Shown here: positions 33,628-45,853 of the stretch, piece by piece | Layout of the letters: the number at the start of each line of letters is the position of its first letter | How positions within the stretch are numbered: position 1 is the stretch's first letter | Source: Celoporthe dispersa | Lineage: Eukaryota > Ascomycota > Sordariomycetes > Diaporthales > Cryphonectriaceae | Length of the DNA: 64,000 bases | Direction: 5' to 3' | Assembly: GCA_016584495.1 (NCBI GenBank) | Contig: WAID01000007.1 | Span: forward strand, 1,288,001-1,352,000 | Translations under genes and position numbers: made by a program | The notes under the pieces: model-generated | The model's database searches: none | What the model saw: only the letters and a program-made list of their open reading frames with translations | What the model was told of the DNA's origin: nothing

Positions 33628-34505
33628 CTACAATACAAGAGCCATGACAAGAGCAAGCGCACATACCCACTGCGCCCCGCTCTTCCAGGTCACCATGCCC
33701 GCGCCTCCCAGGCCCTGCCCGCCAGCGCTCGAGCCCGTCGAGCTGTTCAGCTTGACCTGCACAGTCTGCGAATCCCCCGGCGCAAACAAGATTCCCACGC
33801 TGTTGGCGGCCGAGGCGTTGATCTGGTCGGGCGTCATGAGCGGGTTGTCCAGCGAGTCGCAGTCCGGGCGGGCTGTCGAGTTGTCGATGCTGTTGGTCAC
33901 GGAGATGGGCAGGTCGAAGACGGTGTAGTGGTCGGTGCCGTTCAGGCGGAAGTTCTGGCGTATGGAGATGTTGTAGATGCCGCGGTCGCTGTCGGCCGAG
34001 GTGGGCTGGCCGTCGCCGGCGAGACACGAGGGCCACGTCCACTGCACGTGCTTGACGGTGCTGCCGGGCTCGGACGGGATGATGGGCGGGTAGGTCCCGT
34101 TCGCGAGCGTTCCGTTGGAGATGGTGAAGTTCCGACCCGTGTCGTAGCTGTACATGAAGATTGTGATGTTGTAAATCAGGCTGGGGCTGTCTGGTGATGT
34201 GTCCAGAGGGAGGACGCCGTCGGCGCCTCACGTCCAGGGCCACCTCGATTGTCGCTGGGGAGTAGATTGTCAGCATAAGGGGTCTGCGTGAGACCTCTGA
34301 GCCAGTGAGCGGCATCAAAGTCTTGAAAAGAAAAAAAGAAAGAAAGAAAAACATACATCCTCCCTCTGGTGTGCCTGGTTGCGGGGAGTCCACAATGGCG
34401 AATCCCGGTGTGTAGATCTGGCCATTGGACTCTGTGAAGTTCTGGCCCAGGCCCTGGCTGATCAGGGAGAGGCAGCAGGGCCGCGGAGAACAACCGTGGC
34501 ACCAT
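33628..34505 (-). CDS. Secreted, N-glycosylated GPI-type protein (two apparent indels)
   Basis: Exons on the reverse strand are 34505-34357 and 34254-33628. One extra base at 34466-34468 separates the signal-peptide start (MVPRLFSAALLPL) from SQGLGQNFTESNGQIYTPG. A second extra base near 34219-34222 separates TIEVALDV from DGVLPLDTSPDSPSLIYNI. Corrected, the protein is 257 residues, and both exons then sum to whole codons. It has many N-glycosylation sequons (NFT, NGT, NIS, NAS, NSS), a pair of cysteines and an immunoglobulin-like beta-rich look (SDRGIYNISIRQNFRLNGT). The end is Ser/Gly-rich with a hydrophobic tail (QWVCALALVMALVL) typical of GPI attachment. It is probably a plasma-membrane or wall surface protein; the family is not recognised. 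Confidence 0.75.
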
Positions 34506-35771
34506 CGTCCCGGCTGGTGACGATAATGATGATGACGATGATGAGTGGAAGCACGAATCGGCCAAAAACAAAGGGAGAGAGAGGAAGAAGAAGAGATGGC
34601 AACAGGAGATGACAGGCAGGCGAAAGTGCCAGCTATTCCAGACCAGCCGTTACCAGGAAACGAAACCAAGATACTATAGGATCACTGGACACACGCTGGA
34701 GGGTAAGAGGATCTGGTCTGATGATCGCAAAAGACATCAGGCTGGAGAAATAGGCAAGATAAGTCTGAGGATTCTCCAGAGACGGGGCCCTTCTAGAATT
34801 AATGAGGAAAGCCCAGCAGGACACACACTGGACGAACGAACAAGCTTAAAATTTGCGTTGCAGGGGTATTCATCTGCGACGCGATCCATCGTCTTTATGG
34901 GTTCAGGTCAAGGTCTGCTAAAGTCGACGGAACCCTGGCTCGGATGTCATCGAGAGGCGATCCCGTGCACCACCAACCAATCTTGTCACCCTTGGACGAC
35001 GACGACGTAAACCGGGGAGAGACATGGTGAGGATGTGCGGACAGTTGATCATAACAGTACCGGTAATTGTTACTACAGCGGTTAGTACCTACCGGTGCAG
35101 ACACACCCTCGCGCTGTAGCACCAACGTCATCGTGCGCATCAACGCCTCTTACATGGGGGGAGAAGATGATGGGTGGGAAGTTTGGGGGGAGGGGGGAGA
35201 GAAGAAGAGGAGGGGTGTTGGTTGAAGAGGCAGGCACGTCAGGAGCATGAGCGATGCACACAGCATATTAGTATGAGATCCTGAAACACACTGGGGGAAA
35301 TGGTGACCAGGCAGGGATCTCCCTCACAGTGATTGGTGACCGTTGTCATAGGGGGTCCACATGCTAGGTCTGCCCCGGAACAGCGTCCCGGCCAAGATGA
35401 GCTTGGGGCCCAGAAGGTAATCTTCCTCGGTCTCCTCCGATATCGATCAGTGGCAGCTTGCGACCCTCTTGGGCACGGTATCAGCGTACTGCTCCACCAA
35501 GGTTGCCTGGGCTGGGCTGACAATCAATTGTGTTTGGTTTCTGCGGCCTGTGACTGTGACTGTGATTATGACTCCAAGGTGATACGTACGGTTGCTTGCT
35601 TACACACAGTATACCTACTTGACAGGGCAACAAGAGCAGCTGCAGCATCCAGGACTTGGCTCACAGCGCTGCATTGACGCAGGAAAGACAGGACAGAACA
35701 GACAGCCCTGCCGTCGATCAGTTCCAGATCATCCTCCTCGAGTCCTGCAGGGCTCGTAGGGACAGTGGGCG
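34506..35771. other. Divergent intergenic region
   Basis: Lies between a reverse-strand and a forward-strand gene. It includes G-rich purine runs near 35155-35215. No gene or RNA recognised. Confidence 0.55.
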
Positions 35772-38423
35772 ATGGCCTCTTCTCTCGCGCCACACGCCAC
35801 GTGCGTCGGTGGCCTGCTCACAGCACTGGCCTGGCGCTGTCCTCCTGGCGTTGTCTTTCTGCCACAGCCATCGGCCGAGGATACCATGCGAGACCCAGCA
35901 GCGGCCTGGGCGACCTCATTGAGGTCTCACCAGAGGTCAGAGATGCCATCGCCACCAACAGGCCGGTGGTGGCTCTCGAGTCCACCATCTACACCCACGG
36001 AGCGCTGAGCAGTGACCTCCCTAGCGTGCTCGACTCTGTTGTCCGCGAGCACGGCGCTGTGCCAGCCACCATCGGCGTGCTCGACGGCATACCCAAGGTC
36101 GGGCTGAGTCCCGAGGAGATCGGGCGGATGGTCGAAGAGGGCGCGAGGAAGATCTCGAGACGGGACTTTGCCCACATCGTCGGAGCGGTATGCACCATGC
36201 GCCCATGCTTCTTCCATGCTTTCTTGTTATTGTTGTTGTTGTAAGAGTGCACGGTTGCTGTGCTGTACTGTGCTGTGGCTAAGCTCGACGACACCACCAC
36301 AGGGACTGAACGGCCGCAAGCTGCACGGCGGCACTACCATCGCCGGCACCATGATCCTCGCGCGGGCGGCTGGCGTCCGCATCTTTGGCACTGGCGGGCT
36401 GGGAGGCGTCCACCGCGGCGGTGAGGACTCGATGGACATCTCGGCAGACCTCACCGAGCTCGGGCGGACCAGGGTGGCCGTCATCAGCAGCGGGCCCAAG
36501 GGCTTCCTCGACATCCCGCGCACCCTGGAGTACCTTGAGACCCAGGGCGTGTTGGTCGCCACCTTCGCCGACGGGAGGGAAGGGGATGTCGACCTGCCGG
36601 CCTTCTGGGCGCGCGAGAGCGGGGTCAGGAGCCCATTTGTGGTCAGCGACGAGAGGCAGGCGGCGGCTGCAATACTGGCACAGGAGCGGCTGGGCATCGA
36701 GAGCGGCCTAGTCTTTGCGAACCCCATCCCCGAGGAGCATGAGATCCCGCGGGAGGTCATGGACAAGATCATCAGCACGGCCGTGCGCGAGGCCGACGAG
36801 CAGGGCTTCTCTGGGAACGCAAACACGCCGTACATCCTGAAGAGGATCAGGGAGCTGAGCGAGGGCCGCAGTGCGCCTGCGAACCTGCACTTGGTACTGT
36901 CGAATGTTGCTCGGGCGGCCAAGGTCGCCGTTGAGCTGTGCGGCCTCGAGGGTGAATCCGAGGGCAGGACTGTAGACCGTCGTCACCAGTAAGGGCTGAC
37001 CTCTTAGCCGACATACATCATATGGTTATTATCCCAAGCATAAGACTGACGAGGCAGCTTTGGCCCAGACCACATCCTGCGATGCACCCCACTGGACAGG
37101 AGACCGAGCTGAATGCACCCAAGGCTCAGGAGGGGGCTTCCTCCCCCAGGGCTGATATCCTGGTGGCCGGCTCAGTGGCTCTCGATCTCAACTGCAATTT
37201 CCACAATGACAGACACGATAACCCAAAACCTCTCACGCCCGTCCTCTACACATCCAACCCGGCAGGTATCACACAGTCCATCGGTGGCGTCGGTCACAAC
37301 GTAGCCCTCGCAGCGCAGAGTATCCACCAGAGCCTGAAGGTCAAGCTCTGCAGCATGATCGGGAGCGACATGTAAGTCCTCGCAGCTTTACACATACACA
37401 GAGGTTGTAGCTGTGGACGCTCACACGGTACCATATGTGTCTCACAGTGCTGGCGCGACGATCCTGACCAGCATGGAGAAGAACGGTCTCGACACGGGCT
37501 ACATCCGTCAGCTGGGACCCGAGTACCCGTCAGCACGCACAGCGCAGTACGTCGCCGTCAACGACGCCGACAAGAACCTCATGCTCGCCATGGCAGACAT
37601 GGCCATCCTCACATCACACTCTTTCCCCACCTACTGGACGTCCATCATCCAGGCCACCAGACCAAAATGGCTCGTCGTGGACGGCAACTGGACGCCCAAG
37701 GACATCCACAACTGGATCAAGACGGGCGGCATGCACGGCGCGCAGATCGCCTTCGAGCCCGTCTCGACCATCAAGGCGGCCGGGCTGTTCCCCAGGGGCC
37801 ACAACCTCCCCCTGTTCCCAGGAGCCGCGGTGGCCCTCGCCACGCCCAACCAGTACGAGCTCCGTGCCATGTATCACGCCGCAAAGGAGAACGGCTACAT
37901 GGACAGCATGCCGTGGTTCGAGGTCATCGACGCCTTCGGGATGCGGGGCGGGGCGCGGGACCGCTTCGTGCGCCTGACGTCGGCCGAGATGACGGATGCG
38001 GGGATCCCCGTGCAGAGCGTCCAGCTGCTGCCGTACATCCCGACCATCCTCACCAAGATGGGCGACAAGGGCGCGCTGCTCACGACGATCCTGCGGCCGG
38101 ACGACCCGAGGCTCATGGACCCCGAGCACGAGAGATACATCCTCACGCGCGCGGCACCAGGGCACCCGCACGTGGGAGGGATCTACATGAGGCTGTACCC
38201 GGCCATCGAGAGGGTCGGGACGCCTGTGTCGGTGAACGGGATGGGGGATACGTTTCTGGGCACGCTGGTGGCGGGCCTGGCGCTGGGAGGGCGGACGGAG
38301 GACCTGGTGGATGTGGCGCAGAACGCGGCTGTCATGACGCTCAAGAGCCATCTGAGCGTGAGTCCGGACCTGGGCGCGCTGGGGAGAAAGCTGTTGGCTG
38401 CCTGTGGGAGGGAGGAGCGATAA
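35772..38423 (+). CDS. Bifunctional pseudouridine-5'-phosphate glycosidase / pfkB pseudouridine kinase
   Basis: PsuK phosphorylates pseudouridine; PsuG splits the 5'-phosphate into uracil and ribose-5-phosphate. Exons are 35772-36187, 36303-36988, 37069-37371 and 37448-38423, about 793 residues. The PsuG half has VALESTIYTHGALSSDLP, KLHGGTTIAGT, FGTGGLGGVHRGGE, VISSGPKGFLD and FSGNANTPYILKRI. A linker leads to the pfkB half: ILVAGSVALDLNCN, SIGGVGHNVALAAQ, WLVVDGNW, PNQYELRAMY and the catalytic NGMGDTFLGTLVAGLAL. The ATG at 35772 is in another frame from the presequence-like text RCLSATAIGRGYHARPSSGL, so either one base is missing in 35775-35860 or a 5' exon exists. The third exon start (37069) was chosen by phase and a CTGAC branch site. 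Mitochondrial targeting is plausible. Confidence 0.9.
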
Positions 38424-39147
38424 TATGGCAGGTCTTATATGCAGTATGGTCGCTACTGTATGTGGAGGGAATCTCACCCAACCGTGGAGAAATCATCATC
38501 ATTTACTAGACTTGCACAAGTCAGCCTACACGGCATACCGTGTTGTATTAAGCCGACCTATGCTAAGCAGCCACAGTATCTCCAGGAATACTATAAAGTA
38601 TTCGACGCTCATTTGGTGTACTCCTCCCCTCACAGCCTCAATGCATACCGCCGCCGCCCGACGCCCGCCGCCGCCATTTATTGGAATACCCTTGTCCTCC
38701 TTGTATGCCCCCGCATTCTGACTTATATCCCCGGGCCTCGGCTGCACAGATGGCAGGCTTTAGAGGTGTACTATGTACAGTAGATTAGAACTTGTCACTT
38801 CTCCAATACATTAAAAAAAAAAAAAAAAAGGCTTGAACCAAGTAAGTTAAGCCAATGCGTAAACTCCCTTTGATGATCGGTTACTATTGATGCCGACCGG
38901 GAGGGAGTAAATTCGATTAACCTTCTCTCTCCCCCCCTCCTCTACCAAGACAAGAGCTTTTAAGTTCATCTCACCACCCCAGCTGCTCTGCTTAACTTCT
39001 CTCTGCTTTGGCCTCCCACTCCCTCGCTTCCATCATCAACATCAGCTTGGTAAATTTTGTTCTCTCTCTCTCTCTCTTCAAAAAAACAACAACACAGTTC
39101 AAACAACAGACCGATATCATAAAAACCTCACCTCATACACTACCATC
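38424..39147. other. Intergenic region
   Basis: Includes an A17-A18 run near 38812-38829 and a pyrimidine-rich leader (CT tract near 39062-39080) for the next gene. No gene seen. Confidence 0.6.
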
Positions 39148-39554
39148 ATGCCAATGCACAGCGGTCTCCTCCCCCGCGAGGGCCTCAAGGCCGACGTCTT
39201 CGCTCGCCTCATCTCCAACACGGTCCTCAACCCCCTCGTCACCCTGCCCCTCCTCATCCTGGCCCGCTTCACCCAGCGCGGCCAGGACCTCGGCATCCTC
39301 CACCACACCGCCCTGTCCCGCGTGCGCACCCTCTTCTACATCGGCGCCGCCCGCTGGCTGAGCAGCTGGTACTCTTCCAAGGTCCTCAACAACTGGACTG
39401 ACGACCACTACGACTGGCGTGGGCGCGAGATCGTGCTCATCACCGGCGGCAGCGGCGGGATCGGGGCGCATATGGTGCGGTTTCTAAGCGAGAAGGGCGT
39501 CAAGGTTGTAGTGTTGGACATTCAGCCTCTGGCGTTTGAGGGTGAGTTGGTGTT

Positions 39555-39585
<31 letters not shown>

Positions 39586-40568
39586 TGCAAGAAGTCTCCT
39601 TGAGTATTGTCCTCCTGATTTAATTACCTACCTGATTTCATATGTACTCAGTATGGACAAGTCGAGGGCTGACAGGCGAGCGTGTGTGTGTCTGGGTTTG
39701 GTCGGCACAGCGGAGAACGTGCACTACTTCAGGTGCGACATCAGCAGCCCCAAGGAGATCGCCGCCGTGGCCAAGGAGATCCGGGCCAAGGTCGGCGACC
39801 CGACTGTCCTGATCAACAATGCCGGTGTCGCCAGGGGCAAGTCCATCCTCGACTCCACCGAGAGGGATGTGCGCTTCACGTTTGATATAAACACCTTTGC
39901 CATGTTCTGGATGGTTCATGAGTTCCTGCCCAGCATGATCGAGAGCAACCACGGCATGGTCGTCACCGTCGCCAGCATTGCGTCGTGGGTTACAGGTGCG
40001 TAGAGATATCATCTCACCAGGCGTCTGTGTGTTTTCAGAGGGCCCTTCACGTTGATCCGAGAACACGAAAAGAAATGCTGACACGCGCTTCCTTTTCAAC
40101 AACCAACACATCAAAGTCCCCAACATGGTTGACTACGCCGCCTCCAAGGCCGCCGCCCTCTCCTTCCACGAGGGCCTCACCGCCGAGCTGTCGACCCGCT
40201 ATGGCGCCTCCAAGGTGCGCACCGTGGTCGTCAACCAGGGCTACACCAAAACCCCGCTCTTCGAGGGCTACAACAACAGCAAGGACTTTCTGCTGCCCAC
40301 CCTCGAGCCCGAGACCGTCGCCGAGGCCATCGTGCGCCAGGTGCTCAGCGGCAAGAGCGGGCAGGTCATCTGTCCCGCGCTCGCGAGCGGCCTGACCGCG
40401 CTGGCCGCCATGCCGCACTGGTATCAGTATAACATGCGCAAGGACGGTGCTGAGATCATGCCCAAGTGGAAGGGAAGGCAGGTCGTGGAGGACCTGGATC
40501 AGTTCTACGAGGCCAAGGAGAAGGATGTCGAGGAGAGTACGGTGCTCGTGCCGGATGAGTCCAAGTGA
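39148..40568 (+). CDS. Membrane-associated short-chain dehydrogenase (DHRS/RDH type)
   Basis: An SDR of the lipid-droplet/ER retinol-dehydrogenase-like type. Exons are 39148-39541, 39711-39995 and 40117-40568, giving 376 residues. An N-terminal hydrophobic region (NPLVTLPLLILARF, later LFYIGAARWLSSW) precedes the Rossmann fold. The motifs TGGSGGIG, NNAG, TVASIASWVT (catalytic Ser) and YAASK (Tyr-x3-Lys) follow in order, then VNQGYTKTPLF. Introns are GT-AG and in phase; the first contains a T-run of about 24 bases. The length beyond 300 residues and the N-terminal anchor separate it from the soluble SDR at 2.7 kb. The substrate (sterol, retinoid or fatty alcohol) cannot be told from sequence. 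The frame is intact. Confidence 0.9.
39563..39586. repeat. Poly-T run inside an intron
   Basis: About 24 Ts after a TTTTTTC start, close to the donor rather than the acceptor of the first intron of the SDR gene. Confidence 0.8.
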
Positions 40569-41949
40569 GCTACCAGCCTTGATGAAAAACTAGGCGAAGG
40601 CTTTTGAGGTTGGGAGTTTCTGTTTGGCGGAACAAGACTGGTAATAATGATTACATCTGAAGCGAGTGTGGTGTCTTTTGACTTGGGTCAATCTCGTCAT
40701 TTAATGGGAGAGAGAAAGACTTCATGTAAGGACCTCAGATTGGATTGATAACTTGCTAAAGTCGACAATTTTTCTGGACGAGAGTAGGGATACCATTGAC
40801 TGTTATCCCCTTTCAGATTTCCAACCTTTTTTTTCCCCCTTCACGTCAGTCTACACGCTCTGATACCAAGATAAATGACATGGTGAAGACGAAAAAACAT
40901 GTATTGCAGCTAGAAGCGTCAGCCATGTCTTCATTCTTTCTCCTTCTTTATCTCTGGGTGCCCCTTGAGCCAGCACGAATTATAGGGTCTCTCTCACTCT
41001 CTATGTGTGTGTAATTATATCACAACAGATCAATGCCAAAGTCACAATTGCCACTGCTGTCATCATTGATGAACTTGAGCAACAGGAAGACACTTCACAA
41101 GAGCGACAGGCTCTCTTGTACATCCATCTCGAGACCTCCAGCCAGGCACCATACTTCAGAGAGGCTGACTAAAAACAGACCTTATGTGGGTAAGGGCAAC
41201 CACTCGTCACCAGGGGGGCCGAAGTGAATAAGGCTGCCGAGCTTGACTCTATATGCAGGCAGGTGCAGATCAGGGCAAGCCATTGTATTCGGTCTTGCAA
41301 TGACAAAAATAAGGGTCTATCGATTCTTTTTTTGGTATGATTAGTTTTGAGAGTCTGGTGGTGGACAGGAATAGTGGACTGTCTTTAGATATTATCGAAA
41401 AAGATATCAAGTAGTAGGGTTGAGTCCACGCACGCGTACGCACGCACTCCGTTGCAATATTGCCTCTAGGAGCAGCGTAGCATTCACGAAGCGTTAAGAA
41501 ACAATCATTACATCATGCTTTGGCACAAATTACTTCTCATTAATTACCACCAAGACTTCTGCCTGGTCCACCGATCCATTTTGTGTCTTCGATCTGTAAT
41601 GGTGTTTCAGCTATGCAACGCGAGGATACTACCTGCCCTGCTATAATCTTCAACTTATTTAGTCGGGGATGAGCCCAAGTAGGCGCAATGAATATGCGAT
41701 GTAACTATGACATCGTTTAATGACCCAAGGAGCCCTAAACACGGCCCCCAACTTTTTCCCTGTTCAGCATCTATTTCGACGTAGCCGAGGACTGTGACGA
41801 CAGAGACTTACCGCCAGAGGAGATTTTTGCAATATTAGTAGAACAAAGCCACGGTCTGCCTGTGTTGTGGTTCCATCACGGCTTGAACTGTGGTAATCCT
41901 CGCCCTGCTTGTTTCCCGGCACACGGTCAACATCAGGCGTGACAAGAAC
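40569..41949. other. Intergenic region
   Basis: AT-richer than the genes around it. No conserved frame is seen. The upstream end of the next gene may lie in its last 100 bases. Confidence 0.5.
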
Positions 41950-43485
41950 ATGATCAATATGGTGGGCTTTCAATGGGGTCCTAACAGCAGAGGGACCATG
42001 GACATCGCATGGAGCTGCATCCTCGTGCTGGTCACGGCGGTGTGGACGGTCGTGCACAACAACGTCCCAGCGGCCGGCGAGACCTTCTGGAGCTGGACGC
42101 TCAGACGGCTCCGCTGGGCATGCGTCTGCATCTTTCTCCCCTCCATGCTCACGCTCGTGGCGGCTGCGCAGTGGGACTCGGCGTCCAAGTCTGTCAGGGG
42201 AGATGCAGAGGCTGCCGCAGTTGCGTGGCCGGCCAAGTAAGTGGCGCATGGTGCACGGCTTCTATGCCAACAGTGGAGGTGAGCATCTATCTGCTTACTT
42301 AGGTCCCAATGACTTCTCTTCCAAGTTGCGTTATGCTGAGCCACCGACTGCCCAGGCTTCCTCCTGCAGTGCCCCGATTTCGAACCCTTTCCCGTCAACG
42401 CGGCATCGATATATTATCTCGTCTCACGAGGCTACATCAGCCTCCCCGAGATATCTACGGATGAGATCTGGGACAAGTCCAAAGCCGACAATTTTGCCAA
42501 GGCCTTTGCTATCTTCCAGAGTCTGTGGCTTGTGCTGCAGAGCATCGCTCGTGCGATCCAGGGTCTACCCATCACACCACTCGAGTTGTTCACCCTCGGC
42601 TTTGCTGTGTCGACCGTCATGCCGTACTTCTTTTGGTGGCAGAAGCCACAGAATGTCAGCACCGCAGTAACCTTGTCTTGTGCGTCCAGAATGGCTACAA
42701 TTAGAGGGGACGCTGGGCTCCCACTGGAGGAATGGCAGCGGACCCCGCTGGACTGGGTCGAGCAGGAGAGCTGCATGTGGACGAGGCGAGAGATATTTAG
42801 CCAGTTCGGCTTGGCGCGGGTAGAGGCTGCTGCTGAGAAAGATGAGGAGGCTCATCCGAGGAAGTGTGACAGCAGGACCCAGGATATTCCCTCCTTCAAG
42901 ACGAAGACGACAGAGCTCGAGGCAGCTAGACTTCAAACGATAAGTCGGACGGACTCTAACATAACTACCACATCCAGCGTCTCCAAGGATCGACAGCACC
43001 CCGTCCAGCGGATTCCCAACGACGCGATCCTCCTACACCCCGATATGCCGACCAAGCTCTATGCCGGTATCATCCTCTCGTCGGTAGTGCACTCATGCAT
43101 TCACCTCATGGACTGGAACTTGGTCTATCCCACCACCGCAGAACGACAGCTTTGGGAGGCATCGGCTATCGTCCTAGCAGCCATGTCGGCCTTGGCTGTC
43201 GGCACGACGCGGGTGCTGGGTGCTGCGGGATACACAGGGCGGTTCAGCCTTGCCTTGGTCTGGGTGAATACCCCCAGTGCTCAACCTAGACCTGGGCCCT
43301 CGAAGGGGAGCAAAGGACGGCACTGTCCCGGCGTCATACCCGCGGACGTTGTGCTGTCGATAGCCACGCTGGCAGGTGTGCTTGCGAGACTGCTCATCAT
43401 GATAGAGGCCGTGATCAGCTTCAGGTCGCAGCCCGAGGGGGTCTATGACTCTGTGAACTGGGTCAGCTTTATACCGCATGTTTGA
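41950..43485 (+). CDS. Fungal multi-pass membrane protein of unknown function (one apparent indel)
   Basis: A member of a large Pezizomycotina family of integral membrane proteins without assigned function. Exon 1 (41950-42278) has GPNSRGTMDIAWSCILVLVT and HNNVPAAGETFWSW. An extra A near 42235-42236 makes a false stop; removing it gives the expected KWRMVHGFYANSGG. After a 77-base intron, exon 2 (42356-43485) continues FPVNAASIYYLVSRGYISLP, KSKADNFAKAFAIFQSLWLV, ITPLELFTLGFAVSTVMPYF and FWWQKPQNVSTAV. Later hydrophobic spans are IILSSVVHSCIHL, ASAIVLAAMSALAV and VVLSIATLAGVLARLLIMI, giving at least six membrane helices in about 485 residues. The first in-frame ATG was used; a stop lies at 41884 in that frame, but relatives often carry a signal peptide, so an upstream exon may be missing. 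Confidence 0.75.
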
Positions 43486-44107
43486 GCCCGGGGCCTGTGC
43501 CGTCATCTGTGGGAAGGTGACGAGCTATACTTTCTCGTACTTGCGGAACGCTGGGCAGGCCTACTGATAAACAAGGAATATAGGGTGTTGTTGAGGATCT
43601 CCCAGGTTAATCGTGATCACCACCTTCAGCAAAGAAGAAGAAGAAAAAAAGAAGAAAAGGATGCATAATTTTCAAGGGCAAGTTCTCCGCTGGTCTTAGA
43701 AAGGCCCCTTGTAAGCACTGTAGACCCTGTAGATTGCTCCTTCCTGACAACGATCGCCACTAAAACCCCCGCTCGAAACTTGAGTCCAAAGCGCACCTGA
43801 CGCCCTATAAACTTCCCCCTTTAGGGAAGCTTCCCGCCGTTAGTGCTGAGTTCTACCGCTCCTACAGGCGCTAAACAGCGACTGAGACGCCTGAGAAACT
43901 GGCTGCCTGGCACTCACTTAGTAAGACTGGTTGGTTGCTGGAACTGGAAGATCCGATGACGGATCCATTGCGAGAGGACAACCCTCTATCAGTATATAAA
44001 CTTGCCTTACCTTGACTTTCCAAGCGAACTGCTTTTTGCATTCATCACCATCCCCACTTCATATCTTCTTAGCTCTCGTGTAAAGATCCGTCAGACCTCT
44101 CGCAGCT
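43486..44107. other. Intergenic region with TATA element
   Basis: Contains the 3' end of the membrane-protein gene, an A-rich stretch near 43632-43660, and the promoter and leader of the next gene. Confidence 0.6.
43993..44000 (+). promoter_or_regulatory. TATA box
   Basis: TATATAAA, 108 bases before the start codon of the following small gene, followed by a pyrimidine-rich leader. Most genes in the window lack such an element. Confidence 0.6.
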
Positions 44108-44684
44108 ATGGCTGATACCGCGCCCTACTATTCCGTCTCGACCCTGGCGGTCAAACCGGAGAACCAGGCCAAGGTGTGTAAGGCAGACATTCAACGGTGT
44201 CACAAAGCCATCTTTCTCGAGCGCCCACCTACTCATATAAATGACCGCTGACCGACATGTTTCTTACCTCACAGGTGGTCGAGTTCTTTACTAAGGTAGC
44301 AGAAGCCACTGAGAAGGCGGAGGAGGCTGCTCAAATCTACCGATGGTACAAGGTCGAAGGAAAGGACGAATTTGTGTGGATTGAGAAGTGAGTACTCGAT
44401 CGTTCTCGATCCTCCGCGGACACAATAGAAATCGCTAGGAAGCCTATAGTCCACTACTCTTGCGAAAGCAGATCTCTCGACAAGATTTTGGTAGAGATCT
44501 TTGAACGCTAATGGGATAATCTTGAATCAGATTTGCGAGCGAAAAGGATTACCGTGCGCATCAGCAATCATCGCATGTTCAGGGACTTTACAAGGAGTAC
44601 CTTGAGTATATCACGGAGCCATTTGTTTTCTTTTCTCTGGATACTTCCAAGGACAAGCTTGTGGGTGGGTTTGAGAGGGCTTGA
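44108..44684 (+). CDS. Small ABM-fold (dimeric alpha-beta barrel) protein, putative quinol monooxygenase type
   Basis: Three exons, 44108-44173, 44275-44387 and 44531-44684, give 110 residues. The text YYSVSTLAVKPENQAKVVEF, then FTKVAEATEKAEEA and QIYRWYKVEGKDEFVWIEKF, shows the beta-alpha-beta pattern of the antibiotic-biosynthesis-monooxygenase (ABM) fold. HQQSSHVQGLYKEYLEYI follows, with the His that recurs in YgiN-like proteins. Introns are GT-AG and in phase. These proteins act without cofactor on quinols or polyketide intermediates, or are only regulatory; which applies here is not known. Its distinct TATA box suggests inducible expression. It borders the AT-rich island and has no biosynthetic genes beside it. 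Confidence 0.8.
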
Positions 44685-45837
44685 GCAGCCTGGAGAGGAT
44701 CTCTTGAGTACCGGATCACTTTGAGAGTTCGAATAAAATGCAGTAGCGCTTTCAGAGGCATCAGGTAAGGAATGAATATGTGTGTATATGTTGGAGATAG
44801 ACAATCCCTCTCACCAGCCTCATGCCGAGTTACTCATGTGAAGGGCTTAGCCTGTTCGGGGTCTCCGTATAGATATGCCAGCCTGTCATTCTCGAGAACC
44901 AGCATCATGATCACCAAGACTTCTGATTTTATCATCTCACCCTGGACTTTTCAGAGCCCTGAAGTCACCATTCACCTGGCCATGTCCCAAAGACATGGGG
45001 ATACAACCCTACATGTTGGTGAAATCACAGAATATGCACCGGACTAATATTTTCTTCCTGATACAATACCACTCTGATGTTCTCACCGTTCACATCGCCA
45101 TGTGCAACACAAGGTCTCTTCTAATTGCTGATCATCAGAGTGTATCTTCTGAGAGAGAGGTTCACACAAGTATTTAGTCCTTAGAACAATAGCCGCTTCT
45201 GGGGATCGTCCCTGTCAACGTCCACATCGGCAAGGAGATTGCATCGAACAAATGTAACTCTTCTCCGTTGTCAATCCCGCCTACAATCTTTACTTGGAAG
45301 CCTGTTACATGTATTTTGTATTGTAAATATGGACTAGGCTCCCTTCTTAGGGTCTACATATATTCATCGGGCCTAGGTAGGCCACAATGAGCATATCTAA
45401 CTGTACCTTGTTTAAGGAAAGTCACTGGCTCATGTCACTGGCTGGCCTCATTCTTGGATGAATTTCTCATGGCATGAGAGAAAAAGGCGAATGGAAGTGA
45501 TTAGTTGTTCATCAACTGCACTACACTACCAGAAAGGCCTGAAAGGACGGGTGTATTCTTGATTCTAGAACACAATTACTCCCTCATTCTGGTCATCAAA
45601 TCGCCATAGCAGGCTCAAAGACAACACAACCCTGCACAAGTGCCTTCACTTATGCACCGAATTGTGACAGTTATGCAGTAGTCATTTGCGAGAAACCCTC
45701 AGAGCTTGACTGTAGTCCAACCTGATGCACTGAGACCTTAATATAAAACCTGCAATTCCAATTGCATGAGTATCAAGGGGTATATCATCTTGCAGATAGA
45801 CAGAAGATGTGCGAGGGCCAGTGAGTCACTGGCTTGG

Positions 45838-45853
45838 GGCCGTGCACGGCCCT
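45838..45853. repeat. Perfect 16-bp palindrome
   Basis: GGGCCGTGCACGGCCC, self-complementary without a loop, GC-rich inside an AT-richer region. Confidence 0.85.
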
